In this document: in pieces, positions 48,292 to 57,815 of the stretch
How the letters are laid out: each line of letters begins with the position of its first letter
Numbering within the stretch: the stretch's first letter is position 1
From: Bacillota bacterium
GTDB taxonomy: Bacteria; Bacillota; Clostridia; Acetivibrionales; JAEZXR01
Length of the DNA: 64,000 nucleotides
Direction of reading: 5' to 3'
NCBI GenBank assembly: GCA_023419605.1
Contig: JAEZXR010000020.1
Location: 62,001-126,000 of the forward strand
Notes under the pieces: generated by a model
What the model was told of the DNA's origin: nothing
What the model saw: the letters and a program-made list of their open reading frames with translations, nothing else
The model's database searches: none
Program-made: the position numbers and the translations under genes

Positions 48292-50682
48292 ATGAAGGCA
48301 TTTCTTTCAAAAAGCTGTATAAGCATGTTGCTTATAGCAGCAATGTTCCTTTCAATGTTGACCGGTATATCTTTCCCCGGTATTCACCCAGCGGCGGCAG
48401 CTGCAAACTACACCTGGAATAACGTAATCCCGGTGAAAACCCCTGCTCCCGGTACAAGTAACGGTAAATTGGTATTGTTCGACAACTCCCACGCGGCAAC
48501 AGCGGGTGCCGCGGACTGGGTACTGGACGGAGGTTTTTCGGATTTTGCCGATGCCTTGGTTCAAGCTGGATATACTGTTAAGGAATATAGGGGTATCGAT
48601 AAAAATGGTGATGGCGCTATACGCTTTTATGATGACAGATTTCCTGAAAATGTAGCACTGAATGAATCCATCATCACATATGATGCAATAAAAGATGCGG
48701 ATGTTTTCGTTATTGCTGAAGCAAACAGGCCTCTTCGTCAGACAGAATACGCTGCCTTAAAGCAATTTGTGGACTCGGGTAAAGGTATATACTTTATCGC
48801 AGACCACTATAATGCAGATAGAAATATGAATACATGGGATTCTACAGAGGTTTTCAACGGTTATAACCGCTCTACTTCTTCCACTTATAACATGGGCGGA
48901 GAGTACGGCGATATGAGAAATCCCGGCATTGCATCAGCAGGTTGGCTCTCCCAGAGCTTTGGCGTAAGGTTTAGATTTAATGCTATAAACTACACAACGG
49001 GTGTATCCGGTATTAAGACGCCTTCTGAAACGGAAGGCATTACAAATGGTGTTTCCCCTGTGCTTATGGCAGCAGGCTCTACTCTTGCGATCACAGATGC
49101 AAATATAGCAAAGGGGCTGATTTACTTTGGGACGAATGATACGCCAACAAAATGGGGTAGTGCCGTAGACCAGGGCTTATACTTCGGTGGGGAGGCAGAA
49201 GGACCCTATGTAGCTATTTCCAAGCCCAGTGCCGGAAAGGCTGCATTTATCGGTGATTCATCACCCATTGAAGATATTACACCTAAATATAAAAGGGAAG
49301 ATAACGGTCAAAGCAAGTCTGCACATGATGGTTGGAAAAATGCAGGTAATGCGGCAAAGCTAAGCCTTAATATCGTCAACTGGCTTGCAACCCAGGAAAG
49401 CTATGCAGGCTTTGACGGAATAAACCATGCAAAAGGAGTTCTTACTCCTACACCGATGGCGGATGTTGAAAAAAATATAACGCAGGCAGAACCATGGGCA
49501 ACTCCCAGTTATGACCCCTGGAACACTGATACTTTTGCATACGGCTCTTACGGAGCTGCAAACGGTTCTTCAAGCACAGCAACACCTACACCCACTACTA
49601 CACCTTCAACCGCTATGCCGGACCTCATAATATCCGAGTACGTTGAAGGCAGCAGTAATAATAAAGCACTGGAGATTTACAACCCAACATCAAGCAGCAA
49701 GGATTTGTCACAGTACTCATTAGTACAGTATAACAACGGTTCTACGGCCATAACCTATACACTTTCCCTCTCAGGAACTCTTGCGCCTGGTGCAACCTAT
49801 GTAATAGTGAATTCTTCTGCTTCAAGCACTTTACTTGCAAAGGCAAACCTCTCAACGTCGAGTTCCGTATTAACTTTCAATGGGAATGATGCTGTAGCAC
49901 TGCGGAAGGGTGGAACCCTCATGGATATAATCGGAACGATAGGGCAAAACCCGGGAACTGAATGGGGTACAGGGAACACTTCAACCGCGGATAATACCCT
50001 TGTTAGAAAAAGCACTATAACTGTTGGAGATGGAAACGGCAGCGATGGTTTTGATCCCTCCACTGAATGGATCGGTTATCCAATGGATACATTCAGCTAT
50101 GTTGGAAGCCATAGCCTTTCTGCCACGCCTACACCAACTCCAATCCCTTCACCAACGCCTACGCCAACTCCTCCATCAGCAGATACGGACCTAATCATAT
50201 CGGAATATGTCGAAGGCAGCAGCAATAATAAAGCTATAGAGATCTATAATGGAACAGGGAGCAGTATAGACTTATCACAGTACTCGCTTGTGCAGTACAA
50301 TAATGGTTCTTCTTCCGTTACATATACCCTCCCGTTGTCGGGCACTATTGCAGCAGGCTCCACCTATGTAATAGCGAACTCCTCTGCTTCAAGTACATTG
50401 CTTGCCAAAGCAAATCTTTCAACGTCAAATTCCGTATTGACTTTCAATGGGGATGATGTTGTAGCACTGCGGAAGGGTACTTCTCTGATCGATGTTATAG
50501 GCACAATAGGCATTGACCCGGGGACCGAATGGGGAACAGGAGATACTTCTACGGCAGATAATACCCTTGTCAGGAAAAGTAGCGTAACCTCCGGTGATGC
50601 TAACGGAAGTGATGCTTTTGACCCGGCTGTTCAATGGATCGGTTATACAGTTGATACATTTAGTTATCTGGGCAGCAGGTAA
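48292..50682 (+). CDS. Secreted protein with two tandem lamin-tail domains
   Basis: 796 residues from the ATG 9 bases behind GGAGG (TTG and ATG codons further up are too close). Signal peptide about 1-35 (LLIAAMFLSMLTGISF). Residues about 55-400 form a domain with a class-I-glutaminase-like or ThuA-like beginning (KLVLFDNSHAAT; DADVFVIAEANRPL; GIYFIADHYNADR). Two lamin-tail domains follow (about 445-600 and 640-795), each starting DLIISEYVEGSSNNKA and ending near DTFSY(V/L)GS; they are about 80% identical. Thr/Pro linkers (TPTPTTTPST; PTPTPIPSPTPTPTP) separate the domains. Lamin-tail domains occur on bacterial extracellular nucleases and other surface proteins. No SLH or sortase anchor, so it is probably released. 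Confidence 0.8.
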   Translation: MKAFLSKSCISMLLIAAMFLSMLTGISFPGIHPAAAAANYTWNNVIPVKTPAPGTSNGKLVLFDNSHAATAGAADWVLDGGFSDFADALVQAGYTVKEYRGIDKNGDGAIRFYDDRFPENVALNESIITYDAIKDADVFVIAEANRPLRQTEYAALKQFVDSGKGIYFIADHYNADRNMNTWDSTEVFNGYNRSTSSTYNMGGEYGDMRNPGIASAGWLSQSFGVRFRFNAINYTTGVSGIKTPSETEGITNGVSPVLMAAGSTLAITDANIAKGLIYFGTNDTPTKWGSAVDQGLYFGGEAEGPYVAISKPSAGKAAFIGDSSPIEDITPKYKREDNGQSKSAHDGWKNAGNAAKLSLNIVNWLATQESYAGFDGINHAKGVLTPTPMADVEKNITQAEPWATPSYDPWNTDTFAYGSYGAANGSSSTATPTPTTTPSTAMPDLIISEYVEGSSNNKALEIYNPTSSSKDLSQYSLVQYNNGSTAITYTLSLSGTLAPGATYVIVNSSASSTLLAKANLSTSSSVLTFNGNDAVALRKGGTLMDIIGTIGQNPGTEWGTGNTSTADNTLVRKSTITVGDGNGSDGFDPSTEWIGYPMDTFSYVGSHSLSATPTPTPIPSPTPTPTPPSADTDLIISEYVEGSSNNKAIEIYNGTGSSIDLSQYSLVQYNNGSSSVTYTLPLSGTIAAGSTYVIANSSASSTLLAKANLSTSNSVLTFNGDDVVALRKGTSLIDVIGTIGIDPGTEWGTGDTSTADNTLVRKSSVTSGDANGSDAFDPAVQWIGYTVDTFSYLGSR

Positions 50683-50749
50683 GCTTCTTATCTTGTAAAA
50701 CTCATTTGGATGCATCAGAACTAGAACTCAACCAATAAAAATTCATGAA

Positions 50750-50823
50750 AAACTAAAGCCGGAGTTGTTTTCGGGTTTAGTTTTCCGTACTTTCAGGAGA
50801 AGGCCGGTTTTATACCGGCCTTC
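50750..50823 (+). terminator. Two successive hairpins after the lamin-tail gene
   Basis: AAACTAAA / TTTAGTTT (50750-50757 with 50776-50783) is followed by GAAGGCCGGT / ACCGGCCTTC (50799-50808 with 50814-50823, 5-base loop). The second is very stable but only TTAATT follows it. Confidence 0.65.
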
Positions 50824-50832
50824 TTAATTATC

Positions 50833-50861
50833 TTGACTAAGCATAAGGAATATGGTACTTT
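50833..50861 (+). promoter_or_regulatory. Promoter of the ROK/MFS/PHP operon
   Basis: TTGACT and TACTTT with a 17-bp spacer and a TGG directly before the -10 (extended type). Confidence 0.5.
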
Positions 50862-50916
50862 AATGTTGGAGTTATTAAAACACTTTTATAAAGTCGTTTA
50901 GAAAGTAGGCGTTTTT

Positions 50917-51939
50917 ATGAAAAATATTAGTGGAAATTCCATTGTTATTAAAGAGGTAAATATAAACCTTGTGCGAAAAGTTTTGAAGAAAAAGGAACAA
51001 GCGACAAAACAGCAGATTGCTGATGCAACAGGCTTGAGTACCGTTACGGTTGGTACGATATTACAACTCTTATTAAAACAAAACGAGGCCTTTGAGGTTG
51101 AGCTATCTTTATCTAAAGGGGGCAGACCTGCACAGCAGTTTAAATATAATGCGGATTATGCTTTTGTACTTATTTTATACCCTCATGAAACAGAGGGAGG
51201 CATCATGATCCGCAGCACGATTGTCAATCTCCTAGGTGCACATATTTATGAAATGGATGTAAAAGTTGAAGATGTTGATTTGAAGAGCCTTAAGCAGATT
51301 GTTGATGAATTGCTTGTTTCTTATCCTGCTATTGAGGCCATAGGCTTTGGATTACCAGGGGCAGAGTATGCTGGAAAAATGATTGTATCAGACTATAAAG
51401 AATTGCTGGGTGTTTCCATCGTTGAGCATTTCAGCACACGGTATCAAAAGCCTGTTACTATGGAGAATGATGTGAATGCCGCAGTTATAGGCTTTTCCAA
51501 AAGAAACCGAATCGAAGATGAATGCACAATTGTTTACTTGTATTTCCCGGAGAAATATCCCCCTGGTGCAGGTATTTTCATCAATGGAAAGCTCTATAAG
51601 GGGAAAAGAAATTTTGCTGGGGAAATAGCAAACATACCGCTAGGTATATCTTGGGTGGACGCTCACCTTTATACATCCTTTGATCTGGTATGTGAAGCTA
51701 TTACAAAACTCAGTGTAGCTGTTAGCAGCGTTCTTAATCCAGATAAGCTTGTTTTATGTGGGGATTTTCTAAGTAAACTCCACATAGATAAGATTACCCA
51801 AAAGTGCGGTTCAGAACTGCCGCAAAGCGCAGTTCCGGAAATTCTGCTTTCAGAGGATTTTGAAGAGGATTATCTGAGCGGTATGATTGTACAAACATTG
51901 GAAACATTAGAGCCTAGTATAGTATTGTCAAGAGATTAG
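50917..51939 (+). CDS. ROK-family transcriptional regulator
   Basis: 340 residues. The N-terminal winged helix (about 10-70) contains ATKQQIADATGLSTVTVGTI, followed by GRPAQQFKYN and a ROK sugar-kinase-like domain with FGLPGAEYAGKM, VTMENDVNAAVIGF and FAGEIANIPLG. The classical ROK zinc site CxCGxxGC is absent, and the ATP-binding loop is not canonical, so it acts as a sugar-responsive repressor rather than a kinase. It heads an operon with a transporter and a PHP phosphoesterase, and probably controls them. Ligand unknown. Confidence 0.88.
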   Translation: MKNISGNSIVIKEVNINLVRKVLKKKEQATKQQIADATGLSTVTVGTILQLLLKQNEAFEVELSLSKGGRPAQQFKYNADYAFVLILYPHETEGGIMIRSTIVNLLGAHIYEMDVKVEDVDLKSLKQIVDELLVSYPAIEAIGFGLPGAEYAGKMIVSDYKELLGVSIVEHFSTRYQKPVTMENDVNAAVIGFSKRNRIEDECTIVYLYFPEKYPPGAGIFINGKLYKGKRNFAGEIANIPLGISWVDAHLYTSFDLVCEAITKLSVAVSSVLNPDKLVLCGDFLSKLHIDKITQKCGSELPQSAVPEILLSEDFEEDYLSGMIVQTLETLEPSIVLSRD

Positions 51940-51961
51940 ACTAAAGAGGAGGTAGACTTTT

Positions 51962-53182
51962 GTGGCAACATTTTTTTTGATAATTATATATTTATCATTT
52001 ATTAGCTTAGGATTACCGGATTCATTACTGGGAGTGGCATGGCCAGTGATGCAGTTAGATATTAAAGCCCCCTTTGAGGCTGCGGGTTTTGTATCCATGA
52101 CTGTAACAGCCGGGACTATCATCTCAAGTTTAGCAAGCGGGACCGTAATTAGACGATTAGGTACAGGGAAAGTCACATTTATCAGTTGTTTAATGACAGC
52201 GGCTTCATTGTTTGGTTTTTCATTTGTACCCTCCCTGTTCTGGCTGATACTTTTGGCAATTCCACTTGGTTTGGGAGCGGGTTCCGTGGATTCAGCACTG
52301 AACAACTATGTTGCTACACATTACAAAGCACATCATATGAGCTGGCTACATTGTTTCTGGGGAGTAGGTGCCACCGTTGGACCTATCATTATGTCTCAGT
52401 TCATTGCAAAGCAAAATTCATGGAGAAGTGGATATATTACTGTTTCTGTGCTTCAGTTTACGGTGGCTGCACTGCTTTTTTTCACTCTACCTTTATGGAA
52501 TCGATCCGCAAGAGATGCAAACAACCGTCCTACGGATTTAAATGAAGATAATGAGGATAAAGATGTAAAGGTTGTTTCCCCCATAGCTACAAATGGAAAA
52601 TTAAAAATTTTACAAATCAAAGGAGTTAAACTGGCGCTGGCTTCGTTTTTATTTTATTGTGGTACTGAAGCAACCATGGGTTTATGGGGAAGCAGTTTCC
52701 TTGTAAATGTAAAGGAACTGCCGGCAGCTGTGGCAGCTCAATGGGTTTCCCTGTATTACGCAGGAATTACCATAGGCCGACTGATTAGCGGATTTGTTAC
52801 CATGAAAATCAGCAATACCATGCTAATTCGTATGGGACAAATTATAGCACTGGCGGGTGCTGCAATCCTCTTGCTGCCGCTGCCCACCATTTTTTCGCTT
52901 ATGGGTTTCATCCTGATTGGATTAGGCTGCGCACCTATTTTTCCCTGTATGCTGCATGAAACGCCTGCACGTTTTGGAAAAGAGAATTCGCAGAAGATTA
53001 TGGGCTATCAGATGGCAGCTGCTTACACCGGTAGCACCCTGTTACCGCCTTTTCTCGGATTGATTGTGTCGCATTCGGCGATGACCCTATTACCGTTCTT
53101 TGTTTTGGCCTATATAGCTGCTATGCTTTTGGGCTCAGAAAAAATAAATATTTTAATGAAAGTAAGGAATGCAGCTGGTTGA
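51962..53182 (+). CDS. MFS transporter
   Basis: 406 residues, 12 predicted membrane helices in two halves separated by a polar loop (about 180-215, DLNEDNEDKDVKVV). It starts at a GTG behind AGAGGAGG, 23 bases after the ROK gene. The sequence SLGLPDSLLGVAWPVMQLD resembles the FucP/Bsu YfkF-like sugar-related MFS group common beside ROK regulators. Sugar or sugar-derivative uptake is suggested by context (inference). Confidence 0.87.
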   Translation: MATFFLIIIYLSFISLGLPDSLLGVAWPVMQLDIKAPFEAAGFVSMTVTAGTIISSLASGTVIRRLGTGKVTFISCLMTAASLFGFSFVPSLFWLILLAIPLGLGAGSVDSALNNYVATHYKAHHMSWLHCFWGVGATVGPIIMSQFIAKQNSWRSGYITVSVLQFTVAALLFFTLPLWNRSARDANNRPTDLNEDNEDKDVKVVSPIATNGKLKILQIKGVKLALASFLFYCGTEATMGLWGSSFLVNVKELPAAVAAQWVSLYYAGITIGRLISGFVTMKISNTMLIRMGQIIALAGAAILLLPLPTIFSLMGFILIGLGCAPIFPCMLHETPARFGKENSQKIMGYQMAAAYTGSTLLPPFLGLIVSHSAMTLLPFFVLAYIAAMLLGSEKINILMKVRNAAG

Positions 53183-53240
53183 TATGCAAGATTAGATGTA
53201 ATGGGTTTGCTAAAGGGAAATAATGAGGGGGAGATTCGAG

Positions 53241-54125
53241 ATGAGTTATATTGATTTGCATATGCATTCTTTTTTCAGCGATGATGGAGAATTTGAACCC
53301 AAAGTATTAGTCGATCGATGTTTAGATCGGAAAATAAAATATTTTTCTATTACAGATCATAATTGTGTAAAAGCAATAGATGAAGCAAAGGAGTATTGTA
53401 GGCATAAAGATATTGAAATAATCCCGGCAATAGAATTAGACTGTACTTTTGAGGGGGTTAATCTGCATGTATTAGGATATGGGATAGATTATCATAGCCC
53501 AATATTTGGTGAAATTGAAAGCAATATTATAGTGCAGGAACAAGCGGCTTCCCGAAAACGTATGAAATTGATTCGTGAATTAGGAATAGATTTTTCGGAT
53601 GAATTTATTGCTACTTTGTCCAAAAATGATATAGTTACTGGTGAAATGATTGCCGAAGCTGCTATGCAATTTGATAAAGCTCATCTAAACCCATTACTTA
53701 AACCTTATTTTGAAAATGGCTCTAGAAGTGATAATCCTTATGTTAATTTTTACTGGGATTACTGTGCACAAGGCAAGCCAGCTTATGTCGAGGTGAAGTA
53801 TATAAGTTTACGAGAGGCTGTTAAAGTCATTGAAGAAAATGATGCAGTACCCGTTTTAGCGCATCCTGGCAATAACGTTAAGGAAGATTGTACCTTGCTG
53901 GAAAATATCACTGCATGTGGTGTTAGAGGGATGGAAGTTTATAGCAGCTACCATAGTGAGGAACAAGTGGTATTTTATAAAGAATTTGCGTTAAAGCATA
54001 AATTACTCTTAACCTGCGGCAGTGATTTTCATGGTAAAACAAAACCGAGCATATCCATAGGTTGCTCTGAATGCGAGAATAATGAAGAAAGTATTATATT
54101 GGCCTTAAAAAGGTCATTAAATTGA
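53241..54125 (+). CDS. PHP-domain phosphoesterase
   Basis: 294 residues from the ATG 6 bases after GGGGGAG. All PHP metal-binding motifs are seen: DLHMHSFFSDDGEF, ITDHNCVKAID, PAIELDCTFEG, VLAHPGNN and CGSDFHGKTKP. The family hydrolyses phosphate esters, for example histidinol phosphate or nucleoside 3',5'-bisphosphates (YciV/TrpH-like); the length and order fit the TrpH/YciV group. Third gene of the ROK operon, so its substrate may be a phosphorylated compound from the MFS cargo (inference). Confidence 0.87.
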   Translation: MSYIDLHMHSFFSDDGEFEPKVLVDRCLDRKIKYFSITDHNCVKAIDEAKEYCRHKDIEIIPAIELDCTFEGVNLHVLGYGIDYHSPIFGEIESNIIVQEQAASRKRMKLIRELGIDFSDEFIATLSKNDIVTGEMIAEAAMQFDKAHLNPLLKPYFENGSRSDNPYVNFYWDYCAQGKPAYVEVKYISLREAVKVIEENDAVPVLAHPGNNVKEDCTLLENITACGVRGMEVYSSYHSEEQVVFYKEFALKHKLLLTCGSDFHGKTKPSISIGCSECENNEESIILALKRSLN

Positions 54126-54409
54126 GGATTCTTTGTCGGGACAGGGAGGATAAATATGTCGTTTCAAATACTTTTTCAATAGCAACTTTAGGATTAATCA
54201 TAAGTGTATTCCCATAAAAATTTTAGAGGAACATAACTGAACATTTCTATCACGGTTCCGGCCGGAATTCTATTTCTGTTTAGAGTAAAATTTTTTGTGG
54301 AAAAAATAGAGACAGTATGAAGTAGAAATAGTATTATTTTCTTAATAAGTGCTGTAGTAAAGTGGGATACCTTAGAATAATAAATGTAATGTAAAGGGAG
54401 CTAGAAGAT
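54126..54409. other. Intergenic region without a supported gene
   Basis: Contains the palindrome TTCCGGCCGGAA (54257-54268). No clear terminator for the ROK operon and no promoter with good spacing for the GNAT gene was identified. Confidence 0.3.
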
Positions 54410-54862
54410 TTGAATTGGAAAATTAAAAGATTTGAAAATTTAAAAGTTGAGGAGCTATATAATATTCTAAAAGCAAGGAATGAAGTGTTTATTGTAGAAC
54501 AGCAGTGTCCTTATGAGGATTGTGATAATAAGGATAAGGAAGCATTTCATTTATTCCTGGAGGAGGGCAAAGAGATTATTGCATACCTGAGAGTTTTAAG
54601 AAAAGGCATTTCCTATGATGAAGTATCAATTGGGAGGGTATTAGTTAACAAAAAGCATCGTGGAAAGGGTATTTCAAGAGAAATGATGTTAAAAGCGATC
54701 TGTTTTATAGAAGAAAATTTAAATGAAACAGAGATTAGGATTCAAGCACAATCGTATTTGGTTAATTTCTATAGAAGTCTTGGCTTTAAAGAAACTTCAG
54801 AGGAGTATTTAGAAGATAACATTCCGCATATAGATATGTTATATAAAAAATCCGGTATTTGA
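54410..54862 (+). CDS. ElaA-like GNAT acetyltransferase
   Basis: 150 residues. ElaA-type start WKIKRFENLKVEELYNILKARNEVFIVEQQCPYEDCD-like (parts: LYNILKARNEVFIVEQQC) and the acetyl-CoA-binding motif A VSIGRVLVNKKHRGKGISREM with RGKG. The C-terminus carries NFYRSLGFKET. N-acetyltransfer from acetyl-CoA to an unknown amine. The start is a TTG behind AAAGGGAG. Stand-alone. Confidence 0.87.
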   Translation: MNWKIKRFENLKVEELYNILKARNEVFIVEQQCPYEDCDNKDKEAFHLFLEEGKEIIAYLRVLRKGISYDEVSIGRVLVNKKHRGKGISREMMLKAICFIEENLNETEIRIQAQSYLVNFYRSLGFKETSEEYLEDNIPHIDMLYKKSGI

Positions 54863-54987
54863 GTACGAAATGAGCGAGTATTCGATCCTACGGATTTAAA
54901 ATTCTCTGATCACTTTCTGATTTTAAAGCTAATGGAATTTTGAATTCTATAAAATTAAAATAATACAAGTTAATCTGCTCGATTCTT

Positions 54988-55057
54988 TATATATTAACGT
55001 ATTTTGAAAAAATATTTACATTTATGCAACTGGATAGTAAAATTACGTTAATATATA
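54988..55057. promoter_or_regulatory. 14-bp inverted repeat in front of the Lrp-type gene
   Basis: TATATATTAACGTA (54988-55001) and its exact reverse complement (55044-55057) flank the presumed promoter 42 bases apart. A probable Lrp/AsnC operator, suited to an octamer that wraps the DNA between the two sites. Confidence 0.65.
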
Positions 55058-55072
55058 AAACGTAGAGAGAAG

Positions 55073-55522
55073 GTGACTATTATAGATGCAATTGATTTAA
55101 AAATTATTGCTGCCTTAAAAGAAAATAGCAGATTTTCTACTTCAGAAATAAGTAAAAGGGTAAATCTTTCTATTCCTGCAGTATCCGAAAGAATAAGGAA
55201 AATGGAAGAAGCAGCAATAATTGAAAAATACACTATAAAAGTTAATCGAGAAAAAATGAACCACAAGATTTTAGCGTTCATTTTTATTACGATTGATAGA
55301 ACTGAAAATGTTGAAAATTTCAGAGAAGCTATTGTGCAATACAATAATGTATTAGAATGCCATCATGTTGCTGGGGAATATGACTATTTATTAAAAGTAC
55401 TTGTAGAAGACACAAAATCCCTGGAAGATTTTTTATCAAACGCTTTAAAGAAAATAAAAGGTGTACTTAAATCCAATACGATCATTTCTCTTTCCTCTTT
55501 AAAAGAAGAAATCAATATTTAA
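55073..55522 (+). CDS. Lrp/AsnC-family regulator
   Basis: About 147-149 residues. N-terminal HTH: IDLKIIAALKENSRFSTSEIS and VNLSIPAVSERIRKME; C-terminal RAM ligand-binding domain: ILAFIFITID, VLECHHVAGEYDYLLKVLV. The start is unclear. The GTG listed lies on the ribosome site AAGGTGA; an ATT or ATA codon 2-3 codons later would have normal spacing. It is 4 bases upstream of the LysE-type exporter region, so it is probably an amino-acid-responsive regulator of that exporter. Confidence 0.9.
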   Translation: MTIIDAIDLKIIAALKENSRFSTSEISKRVNLSIPAVSERIRKMEEAAIIEKYTIKVNREKMNHKILAFIFITIDRTENVENFREAIVQYNNVLECHHVAGEYDYLLKVLVEDTKSLEDFLSNALKKIKGVLKSNTIISLSSLKEEINI

Positions 55523-55535
55523 GGTAGTGTGCAAT

Positions 55536-56144
55536 ATGATTTTTAAAGGTTTCAGGTTTGGTATGCTATTGCAGTTGGCAGTAGGTCCTGTTTGTGTTTT
55601 TATATTTCAGATGGCGTCATTAAGAGGGTTTCGTGCAGCGGCGGAAGGAGTAGTGGGTGTTTCAATCATTGATGGACTTTACATTCTGGCCGCCATTCTT
55701 GGTATTGCCTCGATAATTGAAAGGAAAAATACTAAAATTGTTTTAAAGATATTCGGTACCGTTGTATTATTTATTTTTGGAGTTAGTACTGTTTTAAGCG
55801 TATTTAATATTGTTTTTTTGCCGAGTTTAAGCCCACAGAGTATTTCCAATTCAAATAGCGTGCTTTTTCGTGCAATTCTTCTTACTGTCTCAAATCCGCT
55901 TACGATAGTATTTTGGGCAGGTGTATTTTCTACAAAAATCGATGAAGAAAACATGGAACGAAAGGACATATATGCTTTTGGTTTTGGAGCTTTATTGTCT
56001 ACTGTGCTCTTTTTAACACTGATTGCTTTAATAGGGAGCTTTACCAAACCATTTTTCCCGAATTATATAATACAAATTTTAAATTTGATGGTTGGATTTT
56101 TGCTGATGTATTTCAGCATTAGAATGATTTTTAAAAAGGTGTGA
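55536..56144 (+). CDS. LysE-family exporter
   Basis: 202 residues from the ATG (MIFKGFRFGMLLQLAVGPVC); a GTG three codons upstream is less well placed. Six membrane helices with the LysE/RhtB pattern: LAVGPVCVFIFQMASLRGF, ISIIDGLYILAAI-like helix and SNPLTIVFWAGVF with the conserved Asn-Pro. Exports amino acids or analogues. Paired with the Lrp gene as in many LysE/LysG-type systems. Confidence 0.87.
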   Translation: MIFKGFRFGMLLQLAVGPVCVFIFQMASLRGFRAAAEGVVGVSIIDGLYILAAILGIASIIERKNTKIVLKIFGTVVLFIFGVSTVLSVFNIVFLPSLSPQSISNSNSVLFRAILLTVSNPLTIVFWAGVFSTKIDEENMERKDIYAFGFGALLSTVLFLTLIALIGSFTKPFFPNYIIQILNLMVGFLLMYFSIRMIFKKV

Positions 56145-56235
56145 AGCGATGGCATGATATCTTTTATGCTATATGTAAAAGCCAGCTTTTATGAGATTTT
56201 AAGAAAGGAAATATAGTCTTTAATAAATATTTAAC

Positions 56236-56267
56236 GCCTTGGGCTTCGGTTCGAGGCATTATTTTTT
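56236..56267 (+). terminator. Terminator of the Lrp-LysE unit
   Basis: GCCTTG / CGAGGC stem (one G-T) with a 10-base loop followed by ATTATTTTTT. Confidence 0.7.
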
Positions 56268-56276
56268 GTTCAGGTA

Positions 56277-56305
56277 TAGACAGTCCAAAATTTAGATGGT
56301 ACTAT
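56277..56305 (+). promoter_or_regulatory. TAGACA/TACTAT-type promoter, copy 3 (M29 aminopeptidase)
   Basis: TAGACA and extended -10 TGGTACTAT with a 17-bp spacer, about 10 bases after a terminator; leader about 140 bases. Confidence 0.6.
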
Positions 56306-56451
56306 TTTCCTATGGCCTGCAGGGTGAAGAATTTAAAGGATTAAAAAAATTAATATTTGTCTGTGGAATAAAGTAGGGAAAGCTACAATGTATGGCCTGA
56401 TATATGAAGCAAGAAGGGCATAAGAAGTCAATTACAGGAAGGAGATTTGTT

Positions 56452-57678
56452 ATGGAAGATGTTAAGTTGGAAAAATATGCTCGGTTGGTGGTGAAAACCG
56501 GGATTAATCTGCAAAAGGGACAGACCCTGGTGGTGAATACGCCCATCGAATGCGCATCCTTTGCCAGAATCATAGCTGCTGTTGCCTACCGGGAAGGAGC
56601 CCGGGATGTAGTTCTCTCCTGGAGAGATGAGAAGTTTTCAAAAATCCGGTTTATGGAGGCACCGGAAGAAATTTTTGACGAATTTCCACACTGGCAGCAA
56701 GAGATGTATGTGTCTTTGGCCCGGAAAGGAGCGGCTTTCATTAGCATTTCGGCATCGGATCCGGAACTGATGAAAGAGGTGGATCCCAACCGCATGACCA
56801 GAGCCCAGCGGGCCAGCAACACTTCACTGCAGGAATACCGGGAACGGCTGATGAGCAATCAGAATACCTGGTGTGTGGTATCTATGCCTACCAGTTCCTG
56901 GGCCATGAAGGTATTTCCCGGGGTGCCGGAGGAGGAAGCAGTGGCAAAGCTGTGGGAAGCCATCTTTAAGGCGGTTCGACTGGAGGAGGAAGATCCGGTG
57001 GCAGGCTGGCAGACGCATAAAGATAATTTGAAGCGGAGTACGGATTTTCTCAACCGCCACGCCTTCAAGGAGCTGCGGTATCATAATTCCCTGGGTACTG
57101 ATCTGACCATCCGGCTGCCTGAAAAGCATTTGTGGCTGGGAGGCTCAGAATGTACGCCGGAGGGAGTAGAGTTTATCGCCAATATGCCCACGGAGGAAGT
57201 ATTCACCTTGCCGGAAAAGACGGGTGTAAACGGGAAAGTAGTCAGTTCCAGACCTTTGAATTACAACGGGAATCTCATTGATAAGTTTTCTCTTACCTTC
57301 CGGGAGGGGAAAGTGGTGGACTTCCATGCAGAGCAGGGATATGAGTCTCTGAAAGGACTGCTGGAAACCGATGAGGGTGCCTGCTACCTGGGAGAAGTGG
57401 CGCTGGTGCCTGTTAATTCCCCTATTTCCCAGTCACAGATCCTGTTCTACAATACTCTCTTTGACGAAAACGCTTCCTGCCACCTGGCTCTGGGGAAGGC
57501 TTATCCATGCATCCAGGGAGCTGAAAATATGAGCAAGGAAGAACTGAAAGCTGCGGGAGTCAATGATTCGCTGATCCATGAAGACTTCATGATCGGAACA
57601 CCGGATCTCCAGATCACGGGAATTACCGCAGAGGGAGTAGAAATTCCTGTTTTCCGAGATGGAAACTTTGCCTTTTAG
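56452..57678 (+). CDS. M29-family aminopeptidase
   Basis: 408 residues from the ATG behind AGGAAGGAG; an ATG 48 bases upstream has no ribosome site. Thermophilic-aminopeptidase (AmpS/PepS) family: YARLVVKTGINLQKGQTLVV at the N-terminus and the metal-binding blocks SECTPEGVEFIANMPTEEVFT (Glu pair), VALVPVNSPISQS, LFYNTLFDENASCHLALGKAY (parts: FDENASCHLALG) and HEDFMIGTPDLQITG with the His and Asp ligands. Cleaves N-terminal residues from peptides in the cytoplasm. The higher G+C of this gene compared with the neighbouring Lrp/LysE genes is noticeable. Monocistronic. Confidence 0.92.
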   Translation: MEDVKLEKYARLVVKTGINLQKGQTLVVNTPIECASFARIIAAVAYREGARDVVLSWRDEKFSKIRFMEAPEEIFDEFPHWQQEMYVSLARKGAAFISISASDPELMKEVDPNRMTRAQRASNTSLQEYRERLMSNQNTWCVVSMPTSSWAMKVFPGVPEEEAVAKLWEAIFKAVRLEEEDPVAGWQTHKDNLKRSTDFLNRHAFKELRYHNSLGTDLTIRLPEKHLWLGGSECTPEGVEFIANMPTEEVFTLPEKTGVNGKVVSSRPLNYNGNLIDKFSLTFREGKVVDFHAEQGYESLKGLLETDEGACYLGEVALVPVNSPISQSQILFYNTLFDENASCHLALGKAYPCIQGAENMSKEELKAAGVNDSLIHEDFMIGTPDLQITGITAEGVEIPVFRDGNFAF

Positions 57679-57815
57679 GGTAGCATATTCATGACATTAA
57701 AATTGGACCTGCATAGACTTGTGGGTTTCGCCCACTATGCACGGTATCTGGCAGCTGCTTTTCGGTAAGAGAAACCTCGAATTATAGCTTATAAATTGAT
57801 TGATAGATATAAGAT

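Noticed and set aside
56452..57678. M29 aminopeptidase as horizontally acquired
   Set aside because: It seems richer in G+C than its neighbours, but the difference was judged by eye only and similar composition occurs in the PFOR and nuo genes.
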